NCBI GenBank assembly: GCA_037132275.1 | Contig: JBAXPK010000001.1 | Span: 24,746 to 88,745, forward strand | Source of the DNA: JAABPW01 sp037132275 | Lineage (GTDB): Bacteria > Verrucomicrobiota > Kiritimatiellia > CAIKKV01 > CAITUY01 | Length of the DNA stretch: 64,000 nt | Reading direction: 5' to 3' | Shown: in pieces, positions 1 through 7,328 of the stretch | Layout: each line of letters starts with the position of its first letter | Position numbering within the stretch: the first letter of the stretch is position 1 | The notes under the pieces: model-generated | Database searches by the model: none | What the model was told of the DNA's origin: nothing | Seen by the model: only the letters and a program-made list of their open reading frames with translations | Program-made: the position numbers and the translations under genes

Positions 1-1267
1 TCAGCCGGTTCGAAAAAGTCTCAGAGGACCAGCGCCCGGTATAATTTTCGAGCCAGAGAATTCCCTCAGTCAGATTCCCCTCCGCACAGTACTTATCCGC
101 AGTACGCTTGATCTGATCATTCTCCCTGGCAATCTCACGCCCATAATTGAGAGGCTTATTAACCACATGAACCCTCTCTCCAGCCGGAACGCTCGCATTG
201 GTAACACCCGCCTGCGGAAGAAATTTAACCGGTGAATGCTTGACTGAAACAGGCGCTTGAAATAACCACCACAAGCCCGCCACCGCGAAGGCCGAGATCA
301 CGGCACCCAACATCCAAAAGGGACTTGGCCGACTCGCCGCCGGCGGCTTACTGCCGTGATCTTTCTCCTCGGACCCCGCATTCTCCACCTTACGTCGCCT
401 CATGGTGCTGGCGCCTTCCGCCGGCATTTCAGTGGACGGCATCCACCCTTTCCTAATCCGGTGGACTTCTTTCACGACAACATCCCAGTCCTTCAGGCGA
501 TGGTCACGATCCTTAACCAGCATCCGTTCAATCAAGGCGCACACAGAGCCCGGGAGGTCCGGAATGATATCCCGCGGATCAGGAATCTGGGAAGTCACCT
601 GGGCGTCCATCGCTTCACTGTCCGGCAGTTGCTTGAACGGACGAACCCCCGTAACCATCTGGTACAGGCAGCATCCCAGCGCATAGATGTCCGTCCTGCA
701 GTCCAGCGGTGTCATGCCCATCACCTGTTCTGGCGAAATATAGCCGGGAGTTCCCGTGACTTCATTGGGGGCCTGGGGGGAAGCCTTGGTATCCTTGGTC
801 AGCGACAAGCCGAGATCAGCCACCTTAATGGAACCATCCTGATCCACCATGATGTTCTCAGGCTTAATGTCACAGTGGATTAATCCCGCCGTACGCCAGG
901 CATATTGGAGCGCCAAGGCCACATGCTCAGTCACCACCAGGGCATCTTTGTAGGAGAGATTCTTTTTCCGCAAGATCCATTGCCCGACGTTGTACCCGTC
1001 GACAAATTCCATCACTAGGAAAGAGATACCGTTCTGCTCGCTTGCATCATAGATATGAACAATGCCGGAATGTTTCAATTTCGCGGCCGTTCGTGCCTCT
1101 TGGAGAATCTGCTGGATGCACTCGGGATCGTGACTTAAGCGGGCAGGCAGTAGCTTGATGGCCACAAGCCGGTCAAGGGAGAGCTGCCGGGCTTTCCAAA
1201 CCTGCCCCATGCCCCCTTCGCCGATTTTTTCAATCAGCGTGAATCCGGTTAAGGAGAATTCGCTCAT
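1..1267 (-). CDS. Eukaryotic-type serine/threonine protein kinase with one membrane segment (C-terminus cut by window edge)
   Basis: The reading frame runs open off the left edge, so the C-terminal end is missing. Residues about 8-275 form a Hanks-type kinase domain: glycine loop IGEGGMGQVW, ATP-anchoring Lys38 in VAIKLL, catalytic loop HCDIKPEN at 131-138, then DLG in place of DFG and SPE in place of APE. A hydrophobic stretch at about 316-335 is a single transmembrane helix, so the kinase is cytoplasmic and the remaining tail extracytoplasmic. Cys132 replaces the Arg of the usual HRD motif, making this a non-RD kinase that may not need activation-loop phosphorylation (family inference). Substrates are unknown. 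It lies 22 bp downstream of a 58-aa membrane protein and coaC, probably in one transcript. The start is the ATG after that gene's stop. Confidence 0.9.
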   Translation of the reverse strand, partial: MSEFSLTGFTLIEKIGEGGMGQVWKARQLSLDRLVAIKLLPARLSHDPECIQQILQEARTAAKLKHSGIVHIYDASEQNGISFLVMEFVDGYNVGQWILRKKNLSYKDALVVTEHVALALQYAWRTAGLIHCDIKPENIMVDQDGSIKVADLGLSLTKDTKASPQAPNEVTGTPGYISPEQVMGMTPLDCRTDIYALGCCLYQMVTGVRPFKQLPDSEAMDAQVTSQIPDPRDIIPDLPGSVCALIERMLVKDRDHRLKDWDVVVKEVHRIRKGWMPSTEMPAEGASTMRRRKVENAGSEEKDHGSKPPAASRPSPFWMLGAVISAFAVAGLWWLFQAPVSVKHSPVKFLPQAGVTNASVPAGERVHVVNKPLNYGREIARENDQIKRTADKYCAEGNLTEGILWLENYTGRWSSETFSNRL

Positions 1268-1289
1268 GTGATGCCAAAACGATCGCCTC

Positions 1290-1466
1290 TCACTTCAAAA
1301 GAACGCCTATGGTTACGCCAAGCGCTGTAAAACAGAGATAAACCAGTGACGCTGCGGGCTTGATATCTGTTACCACTAAATCTACGGGGGCGCTCCCCTT
1401 GGTGAAAATCATGACTACCACTGACAAGGCAATCAAAAGCAGGGCTATCAATACGTTTTTGTTCAT
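1290..1466 (-). CDS. 58-aa hydrophobic membrane protein between coaC and the Ser/Thr kinase
   Basis: This short frame starts at an ATG that overlaps the coaC stop codon by four bases (ATGA), with an AAAGGAG ribosome-binding site inside the end of coaC. That arrangement argues for real, coupled translation. The product has two hydrophobic segments, about residues 4-22 and 40-57, joined by a short polar loop, so it is probably a two-helix inner-membrane protein. I recognise no family. It sits between coaC and a membrane-anchored Ser/Thr kinase, 22 bp before the latter. A role as a partner or modulator of the kinase is only a guess from position. Confidence 0.7.
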   Translation of the reverse strand: MNKNVLIALLLIALSVVVMIFTKGSAPVDLVVTDIKPAASLVYLCFTALGVTIGVLLK

Positions 1467-2053
1467 GGCTTGACTCCTTTTTTTATAACCGGTTTTCTCA
1501 ATACAGTCCCGACAACGGCTAGAATATCCTCGAGATCTGCCAGACGCCCCTGCCCCTCCCGTCCACAGGCAAGTTCGCCGGATCCAACCTCAACGAAGGT
1601 CACGCCCCGAGATTGAAGGAGCGCCACATTGGCAACAGTCGCCGGATGAGACCACATGTTGTCATTCATGGCGGGCGCGATGACCACGGGGGCCTTTGTG
1701 GCAAGCGCGGTACAAGTCAGAAGATCATCCGCCAACCCTTGCGCAATTTTGGCAATGACATTGGCGGTACAGGGGGCAATCAGCAAGAGGTCGGCCCGGT
1801 CGGCATACGTGATGTGTTCAGGGTGCCATCCATCCGTTTCATCAAAAAGACCGATTCCCACAGGATTCCGGGACAACGTTTGAAACGTGAGCATGGTTAC
1901 AAATTTCGCCGCCGAAGCCGTCATCACAACAGAAACATCCCAGTTCTTCCTCTGCATCAGACGAATCAATTCAGCCGCCTTGTAGGCCGCGATCGAGCCC
2001 GTCACACCGAGAACAATATTCAGTTTCCTTTTCGGTATAATCCTTGCTTCCAT
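1463..2053 (-). CDS. coaC: Phosphopantothenoylcysteine decarboxylase (CoaC-type flavoprotein), stand-alone
   Basis: CoaC decarboxylates 4'-phosphopantothenoylcysteine to 4'-phosphopantetheine with FMN, in coenzyme A synthesis. Family features visible are the FMN-binding GVTGSIAAYKAAEL near residue 16, His80 in HPEHITYA, the APCTANVIAKIAQGLADD stretch, the substrate motif PAMNDNMW at 127-134, and a flap cysteine in ACGREGQGR (~163). At 196 residues it matches only the CoaC half of the common bifunctional Dfp/CoaBC protein. No CoaB (ligase) domain follows, so that activity must be encoded elsewhere. Other HFCD flavoproteins such as epidermin-type decarboxylases share the fold, but the PxMNxxMW motif favours CoaC. 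It is the first gene after a 358-bp gap and is translationally coupled to the next small gene. Confidence 0.85.
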   Translation of the reverse strand: MEARIIPKRKLNIVLGVTGSIAAYKAAELIRLMQRKNWDVSVVMTASAAKFVTMLTFQTLSRNPVGIGLFDETDGWHPEHITYADRADLLLIAPCTANVIAKIAQGLADDLLTCTALATKAPVVIAPAMNDNMWSHPATVANVALLQSRGVTFVEVGSGELACGREGQGRLADLEDILAVVGTVLRKPVIKKGVKP

Positions 2054-2134
2054 ACGTAGAGGGGAAGCCTGCCAGTTTCATGGCTTTTTGTCAATTTACC
2101 GTACAGGACCGTTTTATTACACCATCCCATAAAA

Positions 2135-2278
2135 TAATTGAGCGGCACCTGCGAATTGCTTTCGCCCGATGCCGCTCTTTCGTCGGGAAGACTTTCTTTC
2201 TGGGTCAGCGTTGGTAGTCCATCTTTCTACTTGGCCGGAAGCCGGCCTTGGCTTAGCTGAACCCTTGTCTCTTCCCAC
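2135..2278 (-). ncRNA. Candidate structured non-coding RNA (three-way junction) upstream of coaC
   Basis: The gap 2054-2411 holds no convincing gene but folds well. The outer stem 2185-2191/2270-2276 is seven perfect pairs. An inner stem 2202-2209/2256-2264 has one bulge and closes a junction with two hairpins: a six-pair GC stem (2233-2238/2242-2247) and a four-pair stem (2214-2217/2227-2230). On the minus strand a TATAAT (2290-2285) lies just upstream of the outer stem, and a terminator-like hairpin follows at 2177-2140. I see no good -35 box. I could not match it to a riboswitch class I know. It could be a free sRNA or the leader of coaC. The minus-strand assignment rests on the -10 and on flanking gene direction. 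Confidence 0.4.
2140..2177 (-). terminator. Terminator-like stem-loop
   Basis: A perfect 8-bp inverted repeat (GAGCGGCA at 2140-2147, TGCCGCTC at 2170-2177) encloses a second 5-bp pairing (GCGAA/TTCGC). Read on the minus strand it is followed by an A/T-rich run (AATTATTTTA) rather than a clean T-tract. It could end the candidate RNA or the kdgK transcript. Because it lies 87 bp before coaC, it might also attenuate that gene. Confidence 0.4.
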
Positions 2279-2411
2279 ACCCAAATTATACCGCTATCCG
2301 ACTCTGCTGTATACCTCCCGATTAACTTTTTTATTGAAGCGCCGCACCTCACCCTGAACGGGAATCAAACGCATTCGGTCAAACAGAAAGGAGATCTCGA
2401 GGCCGGGGATG

Positions 2412-3491
2412 TTACCGCTGAACGCGGGCGTTGCCCTTCCAAATGCTCCATACCTGGTCCTCATCTGCGGGTTGGCCGTAATCTGTCAGCATCGTGGTGG
2501 CCAACGCGCCGCTCGCCCAACCGAACTGGATCCACTTCTCCGGCTCCCAACCTTTGAGAATCGCATAGAGCATCCCCCCAACGAAGCCGTCGCCACCGCC
2601 AATGCGGTCAAGGACGGTGATATCGCGCGGCTCAACAACATACCATTCACTGCCTGCGGCCATCAATGCGCCCCATAGGTGGTGGTTTGCATCCTCGACT
2701 TCCCGAAGCGTCGTGCCATACGTCTGCGCATTCGGGTAAGCCTTCTTCACCCGCTCGATCATGCCCTTGAACCCGTCGATCTTCGCCTTGATGTCCTTGC
2801 CGCCTGCTTCAGGCCCTTGAACACCAAGACACAGCTGGAAGTCTTCTTCATTCCCAACGAGAATATCAGCCACACCCGCGATTTCGGCGAAAACAGCCGA
2901 AAGCTGCTTCTCACGGCCTTTCCAGAACGACGCCCGATAGTTCAGATCAAACGAGATCTTGGTACCATGTTTCTTAGCGGCACGCGCCAACTCCAGGCAG
3001 AATGTACTGGTCTCCTGCGAGAGTGCGCCTATCAGACCGGACAGATGGACAATCTGCACGCCCTCCTTGCCGAAAATACGATCCAAATCGAAATCTTTCA
3101 CATTCAGCGTACGACCGACCTCGCCGGCACGGTCATTCCACACACGAGGTCCTCGCGACCCAAACCCGCTGTCAGCAATATTTATCTGATGACGATGGCC
3201 CCAAGGCCCGCCTTGAGCGACTTCAACGCCCTCGAAATCCATGTTTCGACTCCGCAGATTATCCTTGATGAGTTGGGCGATGGGACTGCCCTTTACAAAG
3301 GTCGTCAGCACCTTGACCGGCAGACCGAGGTAGGAAACCACGCTGGCAACATTCGTCTCAGCGCTTGTCGCCTGCATCATGAACGCTCCCCCGCCATGCA
3401 CCGGCTGACCGCTAACCGGCGTAATCCGGATGCCCATACTGGTGGGGACCAATAGAGAGTACTTGCAGTTTTTTTTCAGGTCGATTCTCAT
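2412..3491 (-). CDS. kdgK: PfkB-family sugar kinase, probably 2-dehydro-3-deoxygluconate kinase
   Basis: The 359-residue product belongs to the PfkB/ribokinase family. It has the early glycine-rich substrate region (GGGAFMMQATSAETNVA) and the late ATP/catalytic signature DRIGGGDGFVGG, whose Asp is the family's catalytic base. The GGGD variant is common in KDG kinases. The gene is 39 bp downstream of uxaC, the first enzyme of hexuronate breakdown, so phosphorylation of 2-keto-3-deoxygluconate is the natural assignment. The substrate itself is inferred from family and neighbour. The intermediate reductase and dehydratase and KDPG aldolase are not in the window. The ATG start has a purine-rich site (AGAGAATAAA) upstream. 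Confidence 0.82.
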   Translation of the reverse strand: MRIDLKKNCKYSLLVPTSMGIRITPVSGQPVHGGGAFMMQATSAETNVASVVSYLGLPVKVLTTFVKGSPIAQLIKDNLRSRNMDFEGVEVAQGGPWGHRHQINIADSGFGSRGPRVWNDRAGEVGRTLNVKDFDLDRIFGKEGVQIVHLSGLIGALSQETSTFCLELARAAKKHGTKISFDLNYRASFWKGREKQLSAVFAEIAGVADILVGNEEDFQLCLGVQGPEAGGKDIKAKIDGFKGMIERVKKAYPNAQTYGTTLREVEDANHHLWGALMAAGSEWYVVEPRDITVLDRIGGGDGFVGGMLYAILKGWEPEKWIQFGWASGALATTMLTDYGQPADEDQVWSIWKGNARVQR

Positions 3492-3530
3492 TTTATTCTC
3501 TTTGTGATGATGCGTGAATATGTCTGAATC

Positions 3531-4937
3531 TCAGGCAGAGGGAAACAAAAAATAACGGCTTGCATTGTCGTGGCAGATATCCCGGATCATGACATCCATC
3601 AGCTCCGGCACATCCGGCAATTCGCCGCGCTCCACATCGCGCCCGATGACCTGACATAAGATTCTTCTGAAATACTCATGACGGGTATAGGAGAGAAAAC
3701 AGCGCGAATCGGTCAACATCCCCACAAACCTCCGCAGTAGTCCCAGGCTCGACAATGCATTTAACTGCCATTCCATACCTTCTTTTTGATCCAGAAACCA
3801 CCAGCCGCTGCCGAACTGGATCTTTCCGGGAATCGATCCATCCTGGAAGCACCCCATCACGGTACCAATCACGTAATTATCCGCAGGGTTGATGTTATAA
3901 ATAATCGTCTTCGGCAAATGCCCTTCCTGATCCAAGGCATTCAAATATCCGACCAACGCCTGCGCTTGGCTGAAATCACCAATGGCGTCGAATCCAGTGT
4001 CGGGCCCTAATTGCCTCATCAGCCGCGAGTTATTGTTGCGCAACACACCGAAATGCAGTTGTTTGACCCAGCCCCGGGAATAATCAAGGCGTCCGAAGAA
4101 CAGCATCATGAAGGATCTGAATTTATCCGCCGCCTCACGAGAGACCGTTCTTCCCGCCCGTGCGGCATCGTAAATTGACTTGGCCTCCGCTTCCGAACAC
4201 GCGTCGGCGTAGCAGCGCTCGATTCCATGATCCGATGACCGGCATCCCAGAGAATGAAAGAACGCATGTCGCTGATCCAAGGCCGCCAGGAAATCGCCCA
4301 GATTGGCACAGGACAAGCCACTCACCTGCTCCAAGGAGTCCACCCACCCATTGAAGGACGGGATTTCAATCCATAGCGCTTTGTCGGGCCGGAATGTAGG
4401 GTAGACCTTGGTGGTCAGCGCCGATTTTTGAATCTCAAAGTGAAACTCAAGACTATCAACGGGATCATCCGTGGTACAGGCCACTTCCACGTTGCTTTTC
4501 TCCAGCAACGCCCAAACGCTCATCTCCGGGCGTTGAAGCATCGCATTGGCCTTCTCCCAGATGCGGGGCGCTGATTTTTCATCCAGCAACTCATCAATCC
4601 CGAAGTAGCGTTTCAACTCCAGGTGTGTCCAATGATAGAGAGGATTGCGCAGGGTATAGGGCACCGTTCCTGCCCAGGCCATAAACTTTTCGATGTCTGT
4701 CGCGTCACCGGAACAGAATCGTTCGGCAACGCCATTGGCTCGCATGGCCCGCCATTTGTAGTGATCCCCAGCCAGCCAAATTTCATACAAATTGCGAAAT
4801 TGATGATTCTTGGCAATCAACGCGGGCGACAAGTGGCAGTGGTAGTCAATGATCGGTAGCGCTTCCGCCACATCATGATACAGACGCCGTGCCGTCTTGC
4901 CTTCTAATAGAAAATCATCATGAATGTAGGATTTCAT
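3531..4937 (-). CDS. uxaC: Glucuronate isomerase (uronate isomerase)
   Basis: UxaC isomerises D-glucuronate to D-fructuronate (and galacturonate to tagaturonate) at the entry to hexuronate catabolism. The 468-residue length is typical. The metal-binding HCHLSP motif of this amidohydrolase-superfamily enzyme is at 33-38, and family stretches such as WTHLELKRYFGI, TTDDP, GSGWWF and LTDSR follow in the expected order. The start has a good AAAGGG site. It lies 18 bp after rsmB and immediately before kdgK, forming a small uronate module within a long same-strand gene run. Use of glucuronate-containing polysaccharide is a reasonable inference. Confidence 0.95.
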   Translation of the reverse strand: MKSYIHDDFLLEGKTARRLYHDVAEALPIIDYHCHLSPALIAKNHQFRNLYEIWLAGDHYKWRAMRANGVAERFCSGDATDIEKFMAWAGTVPYTLRNPLYHWTHLELKRYFGIDELLDEKSAPRIWEKANAMLQRPEMSVWALLEKSNVEVACTTDDPVDSLEFHFEIQKSALTTKVYPTFRPDKALWIEIPSFNGWVDSLEQVSGLSCANLGDFLAALDQRHAFFHSLGCRSSDHGIERCYADACSEAEAKSIYDAARAGRTVSREAADKFRSFMMLFFGRLDYSRGWVKQLHFGVLRNNNSRLMRQLGPDTGFDAIGDFSQAQALVGYLNALDQEGHLPKTIIYNINPADNYVIGTVMGCFQDGSIPGKIQFGSGWWFLDQKEGMEWQLNALSSLGLLRRFVGMLTDSRCFLSYTRHEYFRRILCQVIGRDVERGELPDVPELMDVMIRDICHDNASRYFLFPSA

Positions 4938-4955
4938 AAACCCTTTTAAACTACC

Positions 4956-6248
4956 TTATGAATTCCGTTTTATCAAGGCGGCATAGGCGCCATCCACGCC
5001 ATCAGTGGGGGGAAATAACTTTCGTTCACGGATGAGTTCAAAGTTCAGGTGGTCTTTGAGCCATGCCATAATCAGGGATTCATCCTCCTCGGATTCCAAA
5101 CTGCACGTACTGTAGACCATCCTGCCGCCGACACGAATCCGTGTGGCTGCGCCATCCAAAATCGCCCGCTGCGTTTCACAGACTTTTCCCAGCCGAATCA
5201 TATCGAAACGCCAACGGGCGTCCGCCCTCCGCTGCAGTACACCCGTGTTCATACAGGGGACATCGAGCAGAATTCCATCAAATACGAGGCCCGCCAATTC
5301 CGGAACACCTGACCCACCCTGCCCGCACGCCGTCATATCCCCTTCAAACACCCGCACGCCGCCCATCCCCATCCGCTTCAGGTTATCGCCAAGAAATCCC
5401 ATGCGGTCGGCATGAATATCCATGGCCGTCAATGTGCCGCCCCCGCCCATTGCTTCGGCAATGGCCACCGTTTTTCCGCCTGGAGCGGCACAAGCATCCA
5501 AAATGCGCTCCTGCGGTTTCGGGGCCAGCATCTCGACGGCCATGATTGTGGATGGGTCTTGAACCATGAACCAACCGTCATCAAATCCGGGGAGATCTTC
5601 CACGCTTACACCACGCCCCAATGTGCAAAAACGCGCCGGATCATAGGGGTGCGGTTCGACCTTCATTCCGGCCGTCGTCACCCGGTCCCGAAAATCCGCC
5701 ATCACCATACGAGTCGTGTTTAACCGGAGAATCACCGCCGCACGCCGGTTGTTCCAGTCGCACAGGGCGACCGTTTTGGTAGTCCCGAAGGCCTCATTCC
5801 ACCGTTTGACGAGGATTTCCGGATGCGACAACCGGATGCCCGACGGCTGCCCGTTCAAGGCGGCGATCACTTGTGGCTTCTCGCGCAATACCCGTCTCAA
5901 CACCGCATTGACAAAATTGGCGTCAGTCTGGGAAGCGGTCGCCTTGGCCGCAGCGACGGTTTCATTCACCGCCGCATAAGGCTCCACCGAATCCATATGC
6001 AGAATTTGATAAAGACCGACCATCATGTGGGCGCGCAGCGGAATTCCCGGCATCTGTTTCATGCACTGCTTCAGCACCCACTCCAATTCGCGCTTCCACT
6101 TGACGATGCCGTAGACGACCTCCATCACAAAGCCGCGATCCGCCCGAATTCTGTTCATCATCCGGTCCGGGAAATCGCCGGTTTCCATCCATCGGGCAAT
6201 CATATCCGCCGCCACCGCGCGGGAGTTATTCTGCAGCACCATTTTCAT
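4956..6248 (-). CDS. rsmB: 16S rRNA (cytosine-967-C5)-methyltransferase RsmB
   Basis: RsmB makes m5C967 in 16S rRNA using S-adenosylmethionine. An N-terminal NusB-like helical RNA-binding domain (about residues 1-130) precedes a Rossmann methyltransferase with the SAM motif DACAAPGGKT, the motif IV cysteine in DVPCMNTGV and the catalytic YSTCSLE. In the family motif IV is usually DAPCSGTG or similar, so this version is slightly divergent but keeps the cysteine. I start at the ATG at 6248 because GGAAGGA lies just upstream; an in-frame ATG at 6263 would add five residues. It is downstream of rlmN, another rRNA methyltransferase, with a short repeat between them. Confidence 0.9.
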   Translation of the reverse strand: MKMVLQNNSRAVAADMIARWMETGDFPDRMMNRIRADRGFVMEVVYGIVKWKRELEWVLKQCMKQMPGIPLRAHMMVGLYQILHMDSVEPYAAVNETVAAAKATASQTDANFVNAVLRRVLREKPQVIAALNGQPSGIRLSHPEILVKRWNEAFGTTKTVALCDWNNRRAAVILRLNTTRMVMADFRDRVTTAGMKVEPHPYDPARFCTLGRGVSVEDLPGFDDGWFMVQDPSTIMAVEMLAPKPQERILDACAAPGGKTVAIAEAMGGGGTLTAMDIHADRMGFLGDNLKRMGMGGVRVFEGDMTACGQGGSGVPELAGLVFDGILLDVPCMNTGVLQRRADARWRFDMIRLGKVCETQRAILDGAATRIRVGGRMVYSTCSLESEEDESLIMAWLKDHLNFELIRERKLFPPTDGVDGAYAALIKRNS

Positions 6249-6260
6249 TTTATCCTTCCA

Positions 6261-6285
6261 CATCTCACCTCTAACACTTCACGTC
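6261..6285. repeat. Short-period repeat (GTGAAGTGTTAGAGGTGAG type)
   Basis: On the minus strand the rlmN stop and the gap to rsmB read as degenerate copies of a GTGA(A/G)-based unit. The string resembles the one before ubiX at 25789-25816. It is part of a wider pattern of short degenerate repeats in the gaps of this window. Confidence 0.35.
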
Positions 6286-7328
6286 CCAATTTTCAGGTTT
6301 CTGCGCCGCAACTGCCCGCACGCCGCGTCAATCGCCCCGCCTTTTGAAACCCGGTACGTGGCGTTCACCCCGACTTTTCCCAGAACTTCTTTAAAAATTC
6401 CAGAGGTGCCATCCAGCGGCGGCTGCCCTTCAAACCCGTCCACCGGGCTTAACGGGATCAGATTCACGCGACAGGAAAGCCCTTTTAGCAGTTTGGCCAA
6501 CTGCACCGCATGGTCGCGGGTATCGTTTACGCCCCGAATCAATGTGTACTCATACGTGACAATCCGCCCGGAGGCGGCCGTATGACGGGCACAGGCTTCA
6601 ATCAAGGCCTCCACCGGATAACGCTGATTCACCGGCATCAACCGGTTTCGCAATTCATTGTTGGGCGCATGCAGGGAAACCGAGAGTTCCACCTGCAACC
6701 CCTCGCCCGCCAGACGGTCTATAGCCGGAATAATCCCGCTGGTACTGATCGTGATGTGGCGAATCCCGATATTCAGTCCCTTCCCGTCGTTCATGATCCG
6801 GATGGCTTTGATCACCGCATCATAGTTGTCGAACGGCTCACCCATTCCCATGAAAACGATATTGGTGGGACGGTCGCCGTATTCCTCCCAGGCTAACAGC
6901 AACTCCTCCACAATCTCGCCCGCCTCAAGATTACGGATCCAGCCGCCCTTGCCACTCGCGCAGAAGGCACAGGCAAACTTACACCCCACCTGACTTGACA
7001 CACAAACCGTGCGACGCTCCCGGGCGGGAATCAATACTTCTTCGACACATTCCCCGTCACGAAGCCCTACCAGGATCTTTCTCGTTCCCGTGTGTTCGCC
7101 ATCCTGTTTCAAGTGATTCACGGAAACCAATTCATACCGTTCCGCGAGGGCGTCACGAAGCGCGGCCGGCACATTTTTCATCGCCTCCCATGTCGCCACA
7201 TGCTGCCGATAGAGCCAGTCCCACACTTGCCCGGCACGATAGGCCGGATGACCCAATGCCTTGCAAACTTCGATCAACTCGCTCCGCAGGAGACCATGAA
7301 TCAAACCTCTGGAATTCTCATCGTTCAT
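6279..7328 (-). CDS. rlmN: 23S rRNA/tRNA adenine-C2 methyltransferase RlmN (radical SAM)
   Basis: RlmN methylates A2503 of 23S rRNA and A37 of some tRNAs by a radical SAM, ping-pong mechanism. The cluster motif CxxxCxxC is at Cys116, Cys120 and Cys123 (GCKFACAFC). A C-terminal cysteine in the AACGQLRRR stretch corresponds to the methyl-transferring cysteine. GEPFDN and the STSGIIP and SLHAPN stretches are diagnostic for RlmN. At 349 residues it has the usual length. The start overlaps the murJ stop by 4 bp, so the two are translated together. Confidence 0.95.
   Translation of the reverse strand: MNDENSRGLIHGLLRSELIEVCKALGHPAYRAGQVWDWLYRQHVATWEAMKNVPAALRDALAERYELVSVNHLKQDGEHTGTRKILVGLRDGECVEEVLIPARERRTVCVSSQVGCKFACAFCASGKGGWIRNLEAGEIVEELLLAWEEYGDRPTNIVFMGMGEPFDNYDAVIKAIRIMNDGKGLNIGIRHITISTSGIIPAIDRLAGEGLQVELSVSLHAPNNELRNRLMPVNQRYPVEALIEACARHTAASGRIVTYEYTLIRGVNDTRDHAVQLAKLLKGLSCRVNLIPLSPVDGFEGQPPLDGTSGIFKEVLGKVGVNATYRVSKGGAIDAACGQLRRRNLKIGT

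Noticed and set aside
2169..2357. 62-codon plus-strand ORF in the coaC upstream gap
   Set aside because: It overlaps the strong RNA stems, has no RBS or family match, and lies against the local gene direction.
2679..3455. 258-codon plus-strand frame over kdgK
   Set aside because: Antisense to a clear PfkB kinase, with no motif of its own.
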